Origin: an uncultured Chloroflexota bacterium
GTDB lineage: Bacteria > Chloroflexota > Anaerolineae > Aggregatilineales > Phototrophicaceae
Reading direction: 5' to 3'
NCBI GenBank assembly: GCA_937988705.1
Contig: CALKIA010000021.1
Location: forward strand, 1 to 18,196
Length of the DNA: 18,196 nt
Position 1 is the first letter of the stretch. Every line of letters begins with the position of its first letter. Of this stretch, positions 1-7,252 are shown piece by piece. A program made the position numbers and the translations under genes. The notes beneath the pieces were generated by a model. That model was not told where the DNA came from. It ran no database searches and saw only the letters and a list, made by a program, of their open reading frames with translations.

Positions 1-2
1 TG

Positions 3-527
3 TTGGTGGTTCAGGAAATTCGCGTGACGTGGACCAAAGAGTCGCGCGGCGGGCACAATGCCGGGCTCCGCAACGCGGTGCCGCACGCACTCCCGCTAAC
101 CGACATTCCGCCACTGGACAAAACACAGGCGTCCGCGCCGCTCGTCCTGATCCACCTTCAGCATCTTTACGAGGAAGCGAACGGTTTTCAACCGCCCTCG
201 CCGATCATTGCCACGCGCACCGCCGCCGCGCACGACAAAATCTTCTTTACAGGCACACGGTTAAAAATTGCCTCGTCCGCCGTGACTGTCGTCTACCGCT
301 ATACATGGTCAGGCACGGGCGCGCCGACGCGGTGGCCTGTCGCGCGCAGCATCACCCTCGACACTGGTCAATGGGGGCAAGTACAGTTCAACGGGCGGTT
401 CGGCTGGGATGCGCCGTGGTCGTACCGCCTGACAACGCTGAATATTGGCCTGTTCACGTCCATTGATCGCGGTATTTTTCAGCAAACTCCAGATAGGACT
501 CTCTGCGACCTCGCTGAGCTGTGGTGA
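3..527 (+). CDS. Hypothetical protein, 3' part only (5' end outside the window)
   Basis: An open frame runs from the first bases of the window to a TGA at 525-527, giving at least 174 residues. The first codon is a TTG, but there is no room to judge a ribosome site, so the true start is probably upstream. The codon use is GC-rich like that of the neighbours, which supports real coding. The visible protein has no recognisable domain. The N-terminal half is Pro/Ala rich. The last 100 residues alternate polar and aromatic residues (around 98-145, with several Trp and Tyr), which would suit a beta-rich fold. No transmembrane segment or metal motif is evident. It ends 104 bases before the hydrogenase operon, and a promoter candidate lies in that gap, so it is probably a separate transcript. 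I do not recognise the family. Confidence 0.55.
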   Translation: MVVQEIRVTWTKESRGGHNAGLRNAVPHALPLTDIPPLDKTQASAPLVLIHLQHLYEEANGFQPPSPIIATRTAAAHDKIFFTGTRLKIASSAVTVVYRYTWSGTGAPTRWPVARSITLDTGQWGQVQFNGRFGWDAPWSYRLTTLNIGLFTSIDRGIFQQTPDRTLCDLAELW

Positions 528-570
528 CCGGTGTGCTGCTTCGCGGCCGCTAAGATGACGTTTCACACTG

Positions 571-598
571 TTGCGTCCCGCACAGCTCGTGTTACAAT
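571..598 (+). promoter_or_regulatory. Candidate sigma-70-type promoter of the hydrogenase operon
   Basis: A -10 like box TACAAT lies at 593-598, and a weaker -35 like box TTGCGT at 571-576 is separated from it by 16 bases. The predicted transcript would begin near 605 and leave a leader of about 27 bases before the ATG at 632. This is the only convincing promoter-like pair seen upstream of the gene run that follows. The -35 box matches the consensus at only its first three bases, so this is a pattern call. Confidence 0.45.
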
Positions 599-603
599 AA
601 GAT

Positions 604-619
604 TGTGCAAGATTTCACA
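604..619 (+). promoter_or_regulatory. Crp/Fnr-type palindrome overlapping the predicted transcription start
   Basis: The bases TGTGC, six spacer bases, then TCACA match 9 of the 10 fixed positions of the Escherichia coli Crp consensus (TGTGA-N6-TCACA). Extending one base each side gives TTGTG-N8-CACAA, perfect 5-base inverted arms at 603-607 and 616-620. The site begins 6 bases after the -10 box and spans the predicted start of transcription. A bound Crp/Fnr-family protein would therefore be expected to block rather than activate. The binding factor is unknown. Confidence 0.4.
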
Positions 620-631
620 AGAGGGGCGAAG

Positions 632-1165
632 ATGCTTACTGTAAGCCTTGTCCTGGTGATCGTCATCTGCACCGCACTTTCTATCAGGACCAAACAGTTG
701 TTGATCGCCGCGCTGTGGCTTGCAATAACAAGCGCCGCGGCGGCCGCTATCCTGTACAACCTCGGCGCGCACGAAATCGCTGTGATCGAGCTCAGTGTCG
801 GTACCGGCTTGGTTCCCGTCCTGTTCGTGTTCGCGGCCAGCCTCATGGGCAAACAGTCCACCTTTCTCCCCTCCATCGTTCCGCACTCGCTTGCTTACGG
901 CCTCGTGCTGATCTGTATGATCATCCTTGGCGCAATGTTATTTGCGACCGTCCCAGCCCAACCTACCCCAACCGACGACGCGACGAGCTTTACCCGTATG
1001 CTCTGGGAAACACGCGGTCTGGATATGCTGATCCAAGGAGTCCTCATCTTCGCCGGAGTCCTCAGCATTCTCAACCTGCTCTCGGCGCTGCGCGACGCTC
1101 CCTTATCCGTAATGACCAGCACCGATCCCCGGAATCCGAAAGCAGCCAAATCGGAGGTCGTATGA
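632..1165 (+). CDS. mbhD: Group 4 hydrogenase membrane subunit, MbhD-MbhE-like fusion (DUF4040/MrpA C-terminal type)
   Basis: A membrane protein of 177 residues with about five hydrophobic segments. Residues 20-70 resemble the MbhD/DUF4040 domain found in Mbh hydrogenases and in the C-terminal end of MrpA, with small-residue-rich helices and a conserved Glu (in the AVIELSVG stretch). The second half, with a Trp-Glu-Thr-Arg-Gly-Leu-Asp segment followed by a hydrophobic helix, resembles the MbhE-like region. These subunits sit where NuoJ sits in complex I, between the catalytic arm and the ion-pumping subunits. I chose ATG 632 because AAGAGGGG ends 5 bases before it. An in-frame GTG at 605 lies on the predicted transcription start and has no ribosome site. 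The stop overlaps the next start (ATGA, 1162-1165). The subunit assignment is by similarity of pattern; the exact Pfam split needs a profile search. Confidence 0.8.
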   Translation: MLTVSLVLVIVICTALSIRTKQLLIAALWLAITSAAAAAILYNLGAHEIAVIELSVGTGLVPVLFVFAASLMGKQSTFLPSIVPHSLAYGLVLICMIILGAMLFATVPAQPTPTDDATSFTRMLWETRGLDMLIQGVLIFAGVLSILNLLSALRDAPLSVMTSTDPRNPKAAKSEVV

Positions 1166-1494
1166 CGATCTCCCCAGTCGACGCGGGTATCACGGCCGTG
1201 ATCGCGCTGGTCGGCATCGGCGTGTGCGGACTGCTCCTGCTGCGCAACCTGCTCAAGGTGATCATTGCGCTGCAAATCGCCTCCAAGGGCGTCATCATCG
1301 CGCTGATCCTCGCCGGGAACGCCAGCGGTCAAATGAATTTAGCGCAAAGTCTCGCGGCGACCTTTCTCCTCATCGACACACTGGTGGCGGTGATCGGGCT
1401 GGCGCTGGCTGTGCAGCTGCATCGAACGTGTGGCACGCTCGACCTGAAGCAGCTCACCGCTATGCATGACCCGCCCAGCTCACCGCCTGAATAG
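1162..1494 (+). CDS. mbhG: Group 4 hydrogenase subunit MbhG, NuoK/MnhC-like
   Basis: A small protein of 110 residues with three hydrophobic segments (about 8-25, 28-50 and 63-86), the size and topology of NuoK (complex I chain 4L), MnhC/MrpC and MbhG. The family sits in the membrane arm beside the antiporter-like subunits and carries part of the ion-translocation path. The first helix runs into a Leu-Leu-Arg-Asn-Leu-Leu-Lys segment, and the last helix holds an Asp within a Leu/Ile/Val run, typical of the family. The ATG is embedded in the stop of the preceding gene (ATGA), with GGAGG nine bases upstream. The C-terminal tail after residue 90 is polar and Pro-rich and is probably cytoplasmic. 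Ten bases with a good AGGAG separate it from the next gene. Confidence 0.85.
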   Translation: MTISPVDAGITAVIALVGIGVCGLLLLRNLLKVIIALQIASKGVIIALILAGNASGQMNLAQSLAATFLLIDTLVAVIGLALAVQLHRTCGTLDLKQLTAMHDPPSSPPE

Positions 1495-1503
1495 GAGAAT
1501 TCC

Positions 1504-3372
1504 ATGTTCGGGCTGGTTCCGCTCATCCTCCTCTTTCCGACACTCGGCGCAGGGCTGAACTTTGTAGTGGGTCGGCGGCTGCCCGCGGGAATGATTGGCT
1601 GCGGGGCGGCGGTACTCGCCTTTGGCAGCGCCCTACTCCAGTTCTCTGCGCTGCTCGTCCAACCTGCTGGAACAGTGATCCCCCTATTCACATGGATTGA
1701 AGTCGCCGGACTGCACGTCGATTGGGCGCTGCGCGTGGATACGCTCTCGGTGACGATGATGCTCGTCGTGACGGGAGTTGGCGCGCTCATTCACCTCTAC
1801 GCTGTTGGCTATATGCGCGGCGACGAACGCTATGCCCGCTTCTTCGCTTACCTCAACCTATTCCTCGTGGCGATGCTCATCCTCGTCGCCGCCGACAATT
1901 TTCTGATGCTGTTCGTCGGTTGGGAAGGCGTCGGGCTGTGCTCGTTCCTGCTGATCGGCTTCTGGTTCGACAAACCCAACGGCGAAGGCTGGCGTAACAG
2001 CAGCGCCGCCCGCAAAGCGTTCATCATCAACCGCGTCGGCGATGCGGGCTTCATCCTCGCACTGCTCATCATCGGCACCACCTGCGGCTCGTTCGACTTC
2101 AATGTAGTGTTTGGCGGCTCGCACTTCTTAGCCGGCGATCCGCTCGTGGTCGCGCTCACCCTGCTGCTCCTGCTCAGCGCAGCGGCCAAAAGCGCGCAGA
2201 TTCCACTGTTCGTGTGGCTGCCCGATGCCATGGCCGGGCCGACGCCCGTGTCCGCGCTCATCCACGCCGCGACCATGGTGACGGCGGGCGTCTACCTGAT
2301 CACGCGTGCCCACGGGCTGTTCGAGCTCGCGCCGCTCACACAAGAAATCATCGTCGCGGTCGGCGCGCTCACAGCGTTAATCGCGGCGAGCGCCGCCATT
2401 GCCCAGTACGACATCAAGCGCGTGCTCGCCTACTCCACCATCAGCCAACTCGGCTTCATGATGGTCGCAGTCGGTTTGGGCGCATACACGGCAGCGATTT
2501 TCCATCTGGTGATCCATGCGTTCTTCAAGGCGCTCCTGTTCCTCGCCGCGGGATCAGTCGTTCATGCGCTCGGTCATGGCGGCGACATGCGCATGATGGG
2601 CGGACTGCGCGGACGCATGCCGCTGACTTTCGCCACCTATACGGTAGGCGCTCTCTCACTGGCGGGTATCCCGCCGCTCGCCGCCTTTTTCTCTAAAGAC
2701 GAAATCCTCAGCGCAGCCTGGACGTCACATCCGGTGATCGGACTGCTGCTGCTCGGCGCGGCGGGTCTGACCGCCTTCTACGTTGGACGGCAACTGTTCA
2801 TCGTGTTCTTCAGGGAAGCGCGCAGCCAACCCGCTGCCCGTGCCCATGAGAGTCCGCCGCTGCTCACCATCCCATTGATCGGGCTGGCAGGGCTGGCGGC
2901 CATGGGCGGAGTCCTCAATTGGCCGGGACAGGGAGCGCTCGGCGCATGGCTCGGTCACACACTCGGCGAATTTTCCGAAGGTACGTTCATGCCCGCCATC
3001 GCGCTGCTCTCGGTCGGCGTGAGCGGTATAGGTTTAACGCTGGCCTATGTAATCTACGGACGCCAGCCACTGCCGGCATCGCGCTGCGACCCGCTGGCGG
3101 GGCGGTTCTTCGATGTGCTCACGCGCGGTTGGGGCTTGAACGATTTCTACGAGCGCGTGCTCATGCGCGGCTTCGATGGGTTCGGCGCGTGGCTCAAACA
3201 AGCAGACGAAACTACCTTCGCGGGGCTGGAAGCGGGCGCAGCTCACAGTACGGAGCGCACGACCGCCCTCATGGAACAGACGGAAACGCACCAGCTCAAC
3301 TGGAATATCGCCGCCATCCTCGGCGGGTTGACGCTGGTACTGATCCTCTCGCTGTGGCTGGGAGGACGCTGA
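1504..3372 (+). CDS. nuoL: NuoL-like antiporter subunit of the group 4 hydrogenase (proton-translocating, complex I chain 5 type)
   Basis: A polytopic membrane protein of 622 residues, close to the length of NuoL. The ion-channel residues known from NuoL are present: Glu141 in the GWEGVG motif, Lys229 in AAAKSAQIP, His254 in the SALIHAATMV helix, Lys342 in HAFFKALLFL and Lys398 in FFSKDE. The C-terminal 100 residues contain an amphipathic stretch (about 525-595) and a final hydrophobic helix, matching the lateral helix region of NuoL, which ties the pumps together. In this operon it would act as the distal ion pump driven by the hydrogenase. AGGAG lies seven bases before the ATG. A full-length NuoL with a lateral-helix region is closer to complex I than to the shorter MbhH, which is notable beside a true hydrogenase catalytic subunit. 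The ion pumped (H+ or Na+) is not decided by the sequence. Confidence 0.93.
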   Translation: MFGLVPLILLFPTLGAGLNFVVGRRLPAGMIGCGAAVLAFGSALLQFSALLVQPAGTVIPLFTWIEVAGLHVDWALRVDTLSVTMMLVVTGVGALIHLYAVGYMRGDERYARFFAYLNLFLVAMLILVAADNFLMLFVGWEGVGLCSFLLIGFWFDKPNGEGWRNSSAARKAFIINRVGDAGFILALLIIGTTCGSFDFNVVFGGSHFLAGDPLVVALTLLLLLSAAAKSAQIPLFVWLPDAMAGPTPVSALIHAATMVTAGVYLITRAHGLFELAPLTQEIIVAVGALTALIAASAAIAQYDIKRVLAYSTISQLGFMMVAVGLGAYTAAIFHLVIHAFFKALLFLAAGSVVHALGHGGDMRMMGGLRGRMPLTFATYTVGALSLAGIPPLAAFFSKDEILSAAWTSHPVIGLLLLGAAGLTAFYVGRQLFIVFFREARSQPAARAHESPPLLTIPLIGLAGLAAMGGVLNWPGQGALGAWLGHTLGEFSEGTFMPAIALLSVGVSGIGLTLAYVIYGRQPLPASRCDPLAGRFFDVLTRGWGLNDFYERVLMRGFDGFGAWLKQADETTFAGLEAGAAHSTERTTALMEQTETHQLNWNIAAILGGLTLVLILSLWLGGR

Positions 3373-3373
3373 A

Positions 3374-4843
3374 ATGAATCTCACCGCCTTACTCATCGCG
3401 CTGCCGCTGGCCTCCTCCCCGCTGATTTATCTTGTGGGTCGGGCCTTCCCCGCGCCGCGCCGCCAAGCCGAACCCGTGTGCCGCTGGCTCAGTGTGGGCA
3501 TCATGCTGGTGTTATGGGCGCTGTGGACGCGCGCGGCGCTGGCGCTCAGTGCGGGCGAGGCGCTCACCACCGCGCTCGGATTGCTGGCGCTGCGCATCGA
3601 CGGTCTCAGTCTATTGTTCGCGGCGCTGGTGCTCAGCGTGAGCACGCTCGTTCTCGTATTCTCCAGCGCAGACGCCGCCGACCGCGATGGCATCGAGAAA
3701 TACTACGCCATGCTCGTCACGACGACGGGCGCATTGATCGGCATGGTGTGTGCCCGTGACCTCTTCAACCTGTGGGTGTGGTTCGAACTGGTGGTCATCA
3801 GCTCGTTCTTGCTCGTGTCGTTTGAGCGCGAACGCCCCGCCGCGCTGGATGCCAGCATCAAGTATCTGACGCAGAGCGCCGTCGGCTCAGTTCTGATCGT
3901 GCTAGGCATCGCGTTCGTCCTCGCGCAGACCAGTTCACTCGCGCTCGACAACCTGCAACCGGGCCGATTAGCGCCCGGTCTGCTGGCAGCGGGGGCGCTG
4001 CTCATCGTCGGGTTTGGCATTAAGAGCGCGCTCGTGCCGCTGCATACCTGGCTGCCCGATGTCTACGCCGAAGCGCCGACGCGGGTGACGGCCCTGCTCT
4101 CCGGCGCGGTGACAGTCAGCGGCTTGATTGTGCTCATGCGGGCGCTGATGCCGCTGATGAGCGCCGCCGCGACATGGGGCTTGCTCTTGATCGGCGCAGG
4201 TGTGATCAATACGTTGGTCGGTAATCTGCTCGCCTTTCATCAGCCCGACTTCAAGCGCATGCTCGCCTATTCCAGCATCAGCCACATCGGGACGATTCTG
4301 CTTGGCTTGGGCGTTAGTCTGTACGCACACATCCCCGAAGCGGCGCAGGCAGGCTTATTCCACCTGCTCACGCTCGGCCTCATGGAAACGCTGGCCTTCT
4401 TAGGGATCGCCGCGCTGCGCTCTAAGCAGAGCATTACGCTCACCGACCTGCGTGGATTGATCTACCGCGCGCCGCTCACAGGTGTGGCGCTGCTGCTGGT
4501 ACTCCTCAGCCTCGCGGGGCTCCCGCCGCTGGCCGGTTTCATGTCCAAGTGGCAGGTGTTCGCCGCCGGGTTCATCAGCCCAGACCCCGCAGTGCGCGGC
4601 GCTGTGATCATCATCGCGCTTAACATTCTGCTGGCATTGGGCTACTACCTGCCCGCACTCATGGCGCTCTGCACGCCCGACGCACACGCTCCGCAGGCCA
4701 AGACTCCGCGCTTACCCCTCTCCATGCAGCTGCCGCTGATCATCCTGTGCGGACTGATCGTGCTCATCGGCCTGCTGCCAGACTCGGTGCGCTGGCTCAC
4801 GGGCGCAGCAAGTGCGGCGCTGCTCGCAGGAGGCCGCCCATGA
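3374..4843 (+). CDS. mbhH: Second antiporter-like subunit (NuoM/NuoN/MrpD/MbhH type)
   Basis: A membrane protein of 489 residues with about 14 hydrophobic segments, the usual size for NuoM, NuoN, MrpD and MbhH. The conserved pair Glu138 (in WVWFELVVISS) and Lys217 (in GFGIKSALVPLHTWLPD) is present, and Lys392 sits in the late PPLAGFMSKWQ helix. The central Lys that NuoL-like proteins carry in the HxxxKxLLFL helix appears to be Glu338 here (LMETLAFL), and the His four to five residues before it is lost. It starts one base after the nuoL stop and ends in an ATGA overlap with the next gene, so it is clearly co-translated. Having two large antiporter-like subunits and no Mrp E/F/G/B-type genes in the window separates this complex from the archaeal Mbh. 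Which of NuoM, NuoN or MrpD is nearest cannot be settled by eye. Confidence 0.9.
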   Translation: MNLTALLIALPLASSPLIYLVGRAFPAPRRQAEPVCRWLSVGIMLVLWALWTRAALALSAGEALTTALGLLALRIDGLSLLFAALVLSVSTLVLVFSSADAADRDGIEKYYAMLVTTTGALIGMVCARDLFNLWVWFELVVISSFLLVSFERERPAALDASIKYLTQSAVGSVLIVLGIAFVLAQTSSLALDNLQPGRLAPGLLAAGALLIVGFGIKSALVPLHTWLPDVYAEAPTRVTALLSGAVTVSGLIVLMRALMPLMSAAATWGLLLIGAGVINTLVGNLLAFHQPDFKRMLAYSSISHIGTILLGLGVSLYAHIPEAAQAGLFHLLTLGLMETLAFLGIAALRSKQSITLTDLRGLIYRAPLTGVALLLVLLSLAGLPPLAGFMSKWQVFAAGFISPDPAVRGAVIIIALNILLALGYYLPALMALCTPDAHAPQAKTPRLPLSMQLPLIILCGLIVLIGLLPDSVRWLTGAASAALLAGGRP

Positions 4844-5154
4844 ACATGCTGCTCACGCCCATTGCGGCTTTCCTGATCTATCTGGCGCTATCCGCGCTGC
4901 TCTCCCACATTGGGCGGATGCTCGCGGGCAGTCGGCCCGCGCCGGACGCGCTCCACACCAGCATTTACGCGGGCGGCGAGCATCCACCTGCGCCGGACAT
5001 CCTGCCGGGCTACTCGAAAACATTCGTCGTTGCCTTCTTCTTCGCCATCGTGCACATCGGCGTGTTGATGGTCGGCAGCGGCGGCGGATCAGGAACGGCG
5101 GCGATCTATCTGGTGTGTCTCGCCCTGTCGCTCCTCGCTCTGATTTTGGGCTGA
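4840..5154 (+). CDS. mbhI: NuoA/MbhI-like small membrane subunit
   Basis: A protein of 104 residues with three hydrophobic segments: about 4-24, 60-79 and 84-103. Between the first two is a polar loop (about 29-59) with a Tyr-Ala-Gly-Gly-Glu motif, in the position of the conserved YExG loop of NuoA (complex I chain 3). In complex I this loop lies at the junction of the quinone site and the membrane arm. In group 4 hydrogenases the equivalent subunit sits near NuoH/MbhM and may help couple the redox step to ion pumping. The ATG lies within the stop of the preceding gene (ATGA, 4840-4843), with an AGGAGG ribosome site about 7 bases upstream. The identification rests on size, topology and position between the pump subunits and NuoB, because sequence identity in this family is low. 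Confidence 0.7.
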   Translation: MNMLLTPIAAFLIYLALSALLSHIGRMLAGSRPAPDALHTSIYAGGEHPPAPDILPGYSKTFVVAFFFAIVHIGVLMVGSGGGSGTAAIYLVCLALSLLALILG

Positions 5155-5170
5155 AAGGGGAACTGTGCTG

Positions 5171-5644
5171 ATGCTCACGCGAGTCTGGGAACATACGTTA
5201 GGCGAAGTCGTCCAGTGGGCGCGCGTCAATTCGCCGTGGGCGCTGCACTTCAACAGTGGATCATGCAATGGCTGTGACATCGAACTGTTGGCGACGCTCA
5301 CACCACGCTACGATGTGGAACGGCTCGGCGTCAAGCTGCAAGGCAGCCCACGTCAGGCGGATCTGCTGGTAGTGACCGGCGCTGTTACCCGGCAAGCGAA
5401 AGATCGTCTGCTGCGCATCTACGCGCAAATGCCCGAACCACGCTTCGTGATGGCGCTCGGCTCGTGCGCGCTCTCGAAGGGCATCTTCCACGACTGCTAC
5501 AACGTCGTCGGCCCGGTCGATGTCTTCATCCCGGTCGATGTGTATGTGCCGGGCTGTCCACCGCGACCGGAAGCGATCATCGCGGGGATGGTGGCGCTGC
5601 TCGGCAAGCTGCAAGCCGCTCCAGCAGCGGAGGCACAAACATGA
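5171..5644 (+). CDS. mbhJ: Group 4 [NiFe]-hydrogenase small subunit (NuoB/MbhJ/EchC family)
   Basis: A soluble protein of 157 residues carrying the proximal [4Fe-4S] cluster next to the NiFe site. The four expected ligands are visible: Cys32 and Cys35 in SGSCNGCDIEL, Cys99 in LGSCALSKG and Cys129 in VPGCPPRPE. It is a single-domain small subunit with no signal peptide and no extra ferredoxin-type clusters, as in EchC, MbhJ and NuoB. I chose ATG 5171, 10 bases after AAGGGG (5155-5160). GTG 5165 in the same frame, only 4 bases from that site, is the alternative and would add two residues. The stop overlaps the next start (ATGA, 5641-5644). The NuoB-family call is firm. The hydrogenase rather than complex I assignment comes from the catalytic partner encoded at 6077. 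Confidence 0.93.
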   Translation: MLTRVWEHTLGEVVQWARVNSPWALHFNSGSCNGCDIELLATLTPRYDVERLGVKLQGSPRQADLLVVTGAVTRQAKDRLLRIYAQMPEPRFVMALGSCALSKGIFHDCYNVVGPVDVFIPVDVYVPGCPPRPEAIIAGMVALLGKLQAAPAAEAQT

Positions 5645-6093
5645 CCACACTGGAATTCGCGCGCATGCTGCTCCTCCGGTGGCAGAACGCCTTCAGCACC
5701 CCAGAGGCGAATCGTTTGGACGTGCACATCGCACCCGCGGAAGTGCAGCCCGCCGTCTCCGCTCTGCTGGCCGGACATTGGGGTTATCTGGCGGGGATCA
5801 CCGGGCTGGATGGCAGCGACGCGCTCGAAGTACTCTATCACTTCGCCAGCGGCGCGGTGATCGTCACGCTGCGCATCAGCCTACCGCGCACGGGCGCAAG
5901 GGTGGCGAGCATCTGCCACCTCATCCCGGCGGCAAACGTCTTTGAACGCGAGATCAGCGAGATGCTCGGCGTGACCTTCCGCGGCGCGCCGGATACTGCG
6001 CGTTTGTTCCTGCCTGACGATTGGCCAGAGGGAGTGTATCCGCTCCTGAAAGATGCTGTGCTGCCGGAGGATCCTCATGACCGCACCGACTAA
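5641..6093 (+). CDS. mbhK: NuoC/MbhK/EchD-like subunit
   Basis: A protein of 150 residues from the 30-kDa (NuoC) family, which packs against the small and large catalytic subunits in complex I and group 4 hydrogenases. The family signature region lies near the C-terminal end: an EREISEMLGV segment (about 102-111), then a Leu-Pro-Asp-Asp-Trp-Pro-Glu-Gly-Val-Tyr-Pro-Leu motif, the local form of the usual L-x-x-x-W-x-G-x-P-L/Y-x-K element. There are no transmembrane segments and no metal ligands. It starts in an ATGA overlap with the small-subunit gene and its last 17 bases overlap the start of the large-subunit gene, so the three catalytic-arm genes are tightly coupled. The protein is not itself redox-active. 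The family call is confident, and the role follows from homologous complexes. Confidence 0.9.
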   Translation: MTTLEFARMLLLRWQNAFSTPEANRLDVHIAPAEVQPAVSALLAGHWGYLAGITGLDGSDALEVLYHFASGAVIVTLRISLPRTGARVASICHLIPAANVFEREISEMLGVTFRGAPDTARLFLPDDWPEGVYPLLKDAVLPEDPHDRTD

Positions 6094-7252
6094 GCAGTTC
6101 ACCATTCCGATCGGGCCACAGCATCCCGCCCTCAAGGAACCGGGATTCTTCGAATTTACGGTCGAAGGCGAAACGGTAGTCGGCGCGACAGTGCGGCTCG
6201 GCTACGCGCATCGGGGCATCGAAAAGGCGACTGAAAGCCGCACATGGGTGCAAAACCTGTATCTATTGGAACGTATCTGCGGCATCTGCTCACACATCCA
6301 TGCCTTAGCCTACGCGCTCGGCGTAGAAAAGCTCGCCGGGGTGACCGTGCCACCGCGCGCACAAGCCATCCGCGAACTGACCGCCGAACTTGAACGCATC
6401 CACAGTCATTTACTGTGGTTGGGCGTCGCCGCGCACGAAGCGGGCTTCGATACACTGTTCATGTACTCGTGGCGCGACCGTGAAACCGTCATGGACATCT
6501 TCGAACAGTTCAGCGGGAGCCGTGTGCATCACTCGGTCAACACGCTCGGCGGCGTGAAATTTGATCTCACGCCCGAACTCAGTGACGCGATCCATCAGGG
6601 ACTCGATTATCTCGACGAACGGGCACGCTACTACCTCGATCTGGTACAAAACGACCCCATGCTGAGCGGGCGCACACGGAACATCGGCGTGATGACCGAA
6701 GCCGACGCCGCGCGTCTGGGCGTAGTTGGGCCGACGGCGCGCGCCTCCGGGGTGCTGCGCGATCTGCGCGTCGAAGCGCCGTATTCGGCGTATGTCAATT
6801 TTCCCGTGCAGGCAGTGGTCGAAACGGCGGGCGACCTGCACGCGCGCTTCGTCGTGCGTGTGCGCGAACTTCTCGAAAGCATCCGCGTCATCCGCCTGCT
6901 CCTGGACGGTTTGCCGACAGGTGATTTGCAGGCGCGTATGCCGCGCAAAATCCCAGCGGGCGAGACGATCAGCCGGGTGGAAGCGCCGCGCGGCGAATTG
7001 TTCTATTTCATCAAGAGCGCGGGCGGCGACATGCCAGAGCGCATCAAAGTGCGTACGCCGACGCTGTGTAACCTCGCCTCAGTGCTCGAACTCAGCCGGG
7101 GGCGCCAATTGGCGGACATTCCCATGCTGCTCGTGGGCGTCGACCCGTGCTTCTCGTGCAATGATCGGATGGTGACAATCTGCCGCGTCGAGTCCGGCGA
7201 ACGCGTTGACTTCACATGGGATCAACTACGGCGCAAGGAGTCGATCCCATGA
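6077..7252 (+). CDS. mbhL: Group 4 [NiFe]-hydrogenase catalytic large subunit (NuoD/MbhL/EchE family)
   Basis: The catalytic subunit, 391 residues, reduces protons to H2 or oxidises H2. Both NiFe ligand motifs are intact: Cys68 and Cys71 in ERICGICSHIH, and Cys358 and Cys361 in DPCFSCNDRM. Complex I NuoD has lost these cysteines, so this is a hydrogenase and not a quinone-reducing subunit. After Arg364 follows a 27-residue tail, the kind of C-terminal peptide that a maturation protease removes after nickel insertion (in E. coli HycE, cleavage follows the Arg of the same motif). The matching HycI-type protease is encoded at 8528. The ATG is preceded by GGAGG six bases upstream and lies 17 bases inside the NuoC-like gene. 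The stop overlaps the next start (ATGA). The group 4 call is firm; the subgroup (4d, 4f, 4g or other) needs phylogeny. Confidence 0.95.
   Translation: MTAPTKQFTIPIGPQHPALKEPGFFEFTVEGETVVGATVRLGYAHRGIEKATESRTWVQNLYLLERICGICSHIHALAYALGVEKLAGVTVPPRAQAIRELTAELERIHSHLLWLGVAAHEAGFDTLFMYSWRDRETVMDIFEQFSGSRVHHSVNTLGGVKFDLTPELSDAIHQGLDYLDERARYYLDLVQNDPMLSGRTRNIGVMTEADAARLGVVGPTARASGVLRDLRVEAPYSAYVNFPVQAVVETAGDLHARFVVRVRELLESIRVIRLLLDGLPTGDLQARMPRKIPAGETISRVEAPRGELFYFIKSAGGDMPERIKVRTPTLCNLASVLELSRGRQLADIPMLLVGVDPCFSCNDRMVTICRVESGERVDFTWDQLRRKESIP

Noticed and set aside
543..550. GCGGCCGC palindrome upstream of the operon
   Set aside because: An 8-base GC-only palindrome is expected by chance in DNA of this composition and is badly placed for a regulator relative to the promoter boxes.
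605..631. Upstream GTG start for the first hydrogenase gene
   Set aside because: The GTG lies on the predicted transcription start and inside the Crp-like palindrome and has no ribosome site, while ATG 632 has AAGAGGGG at good spacing.
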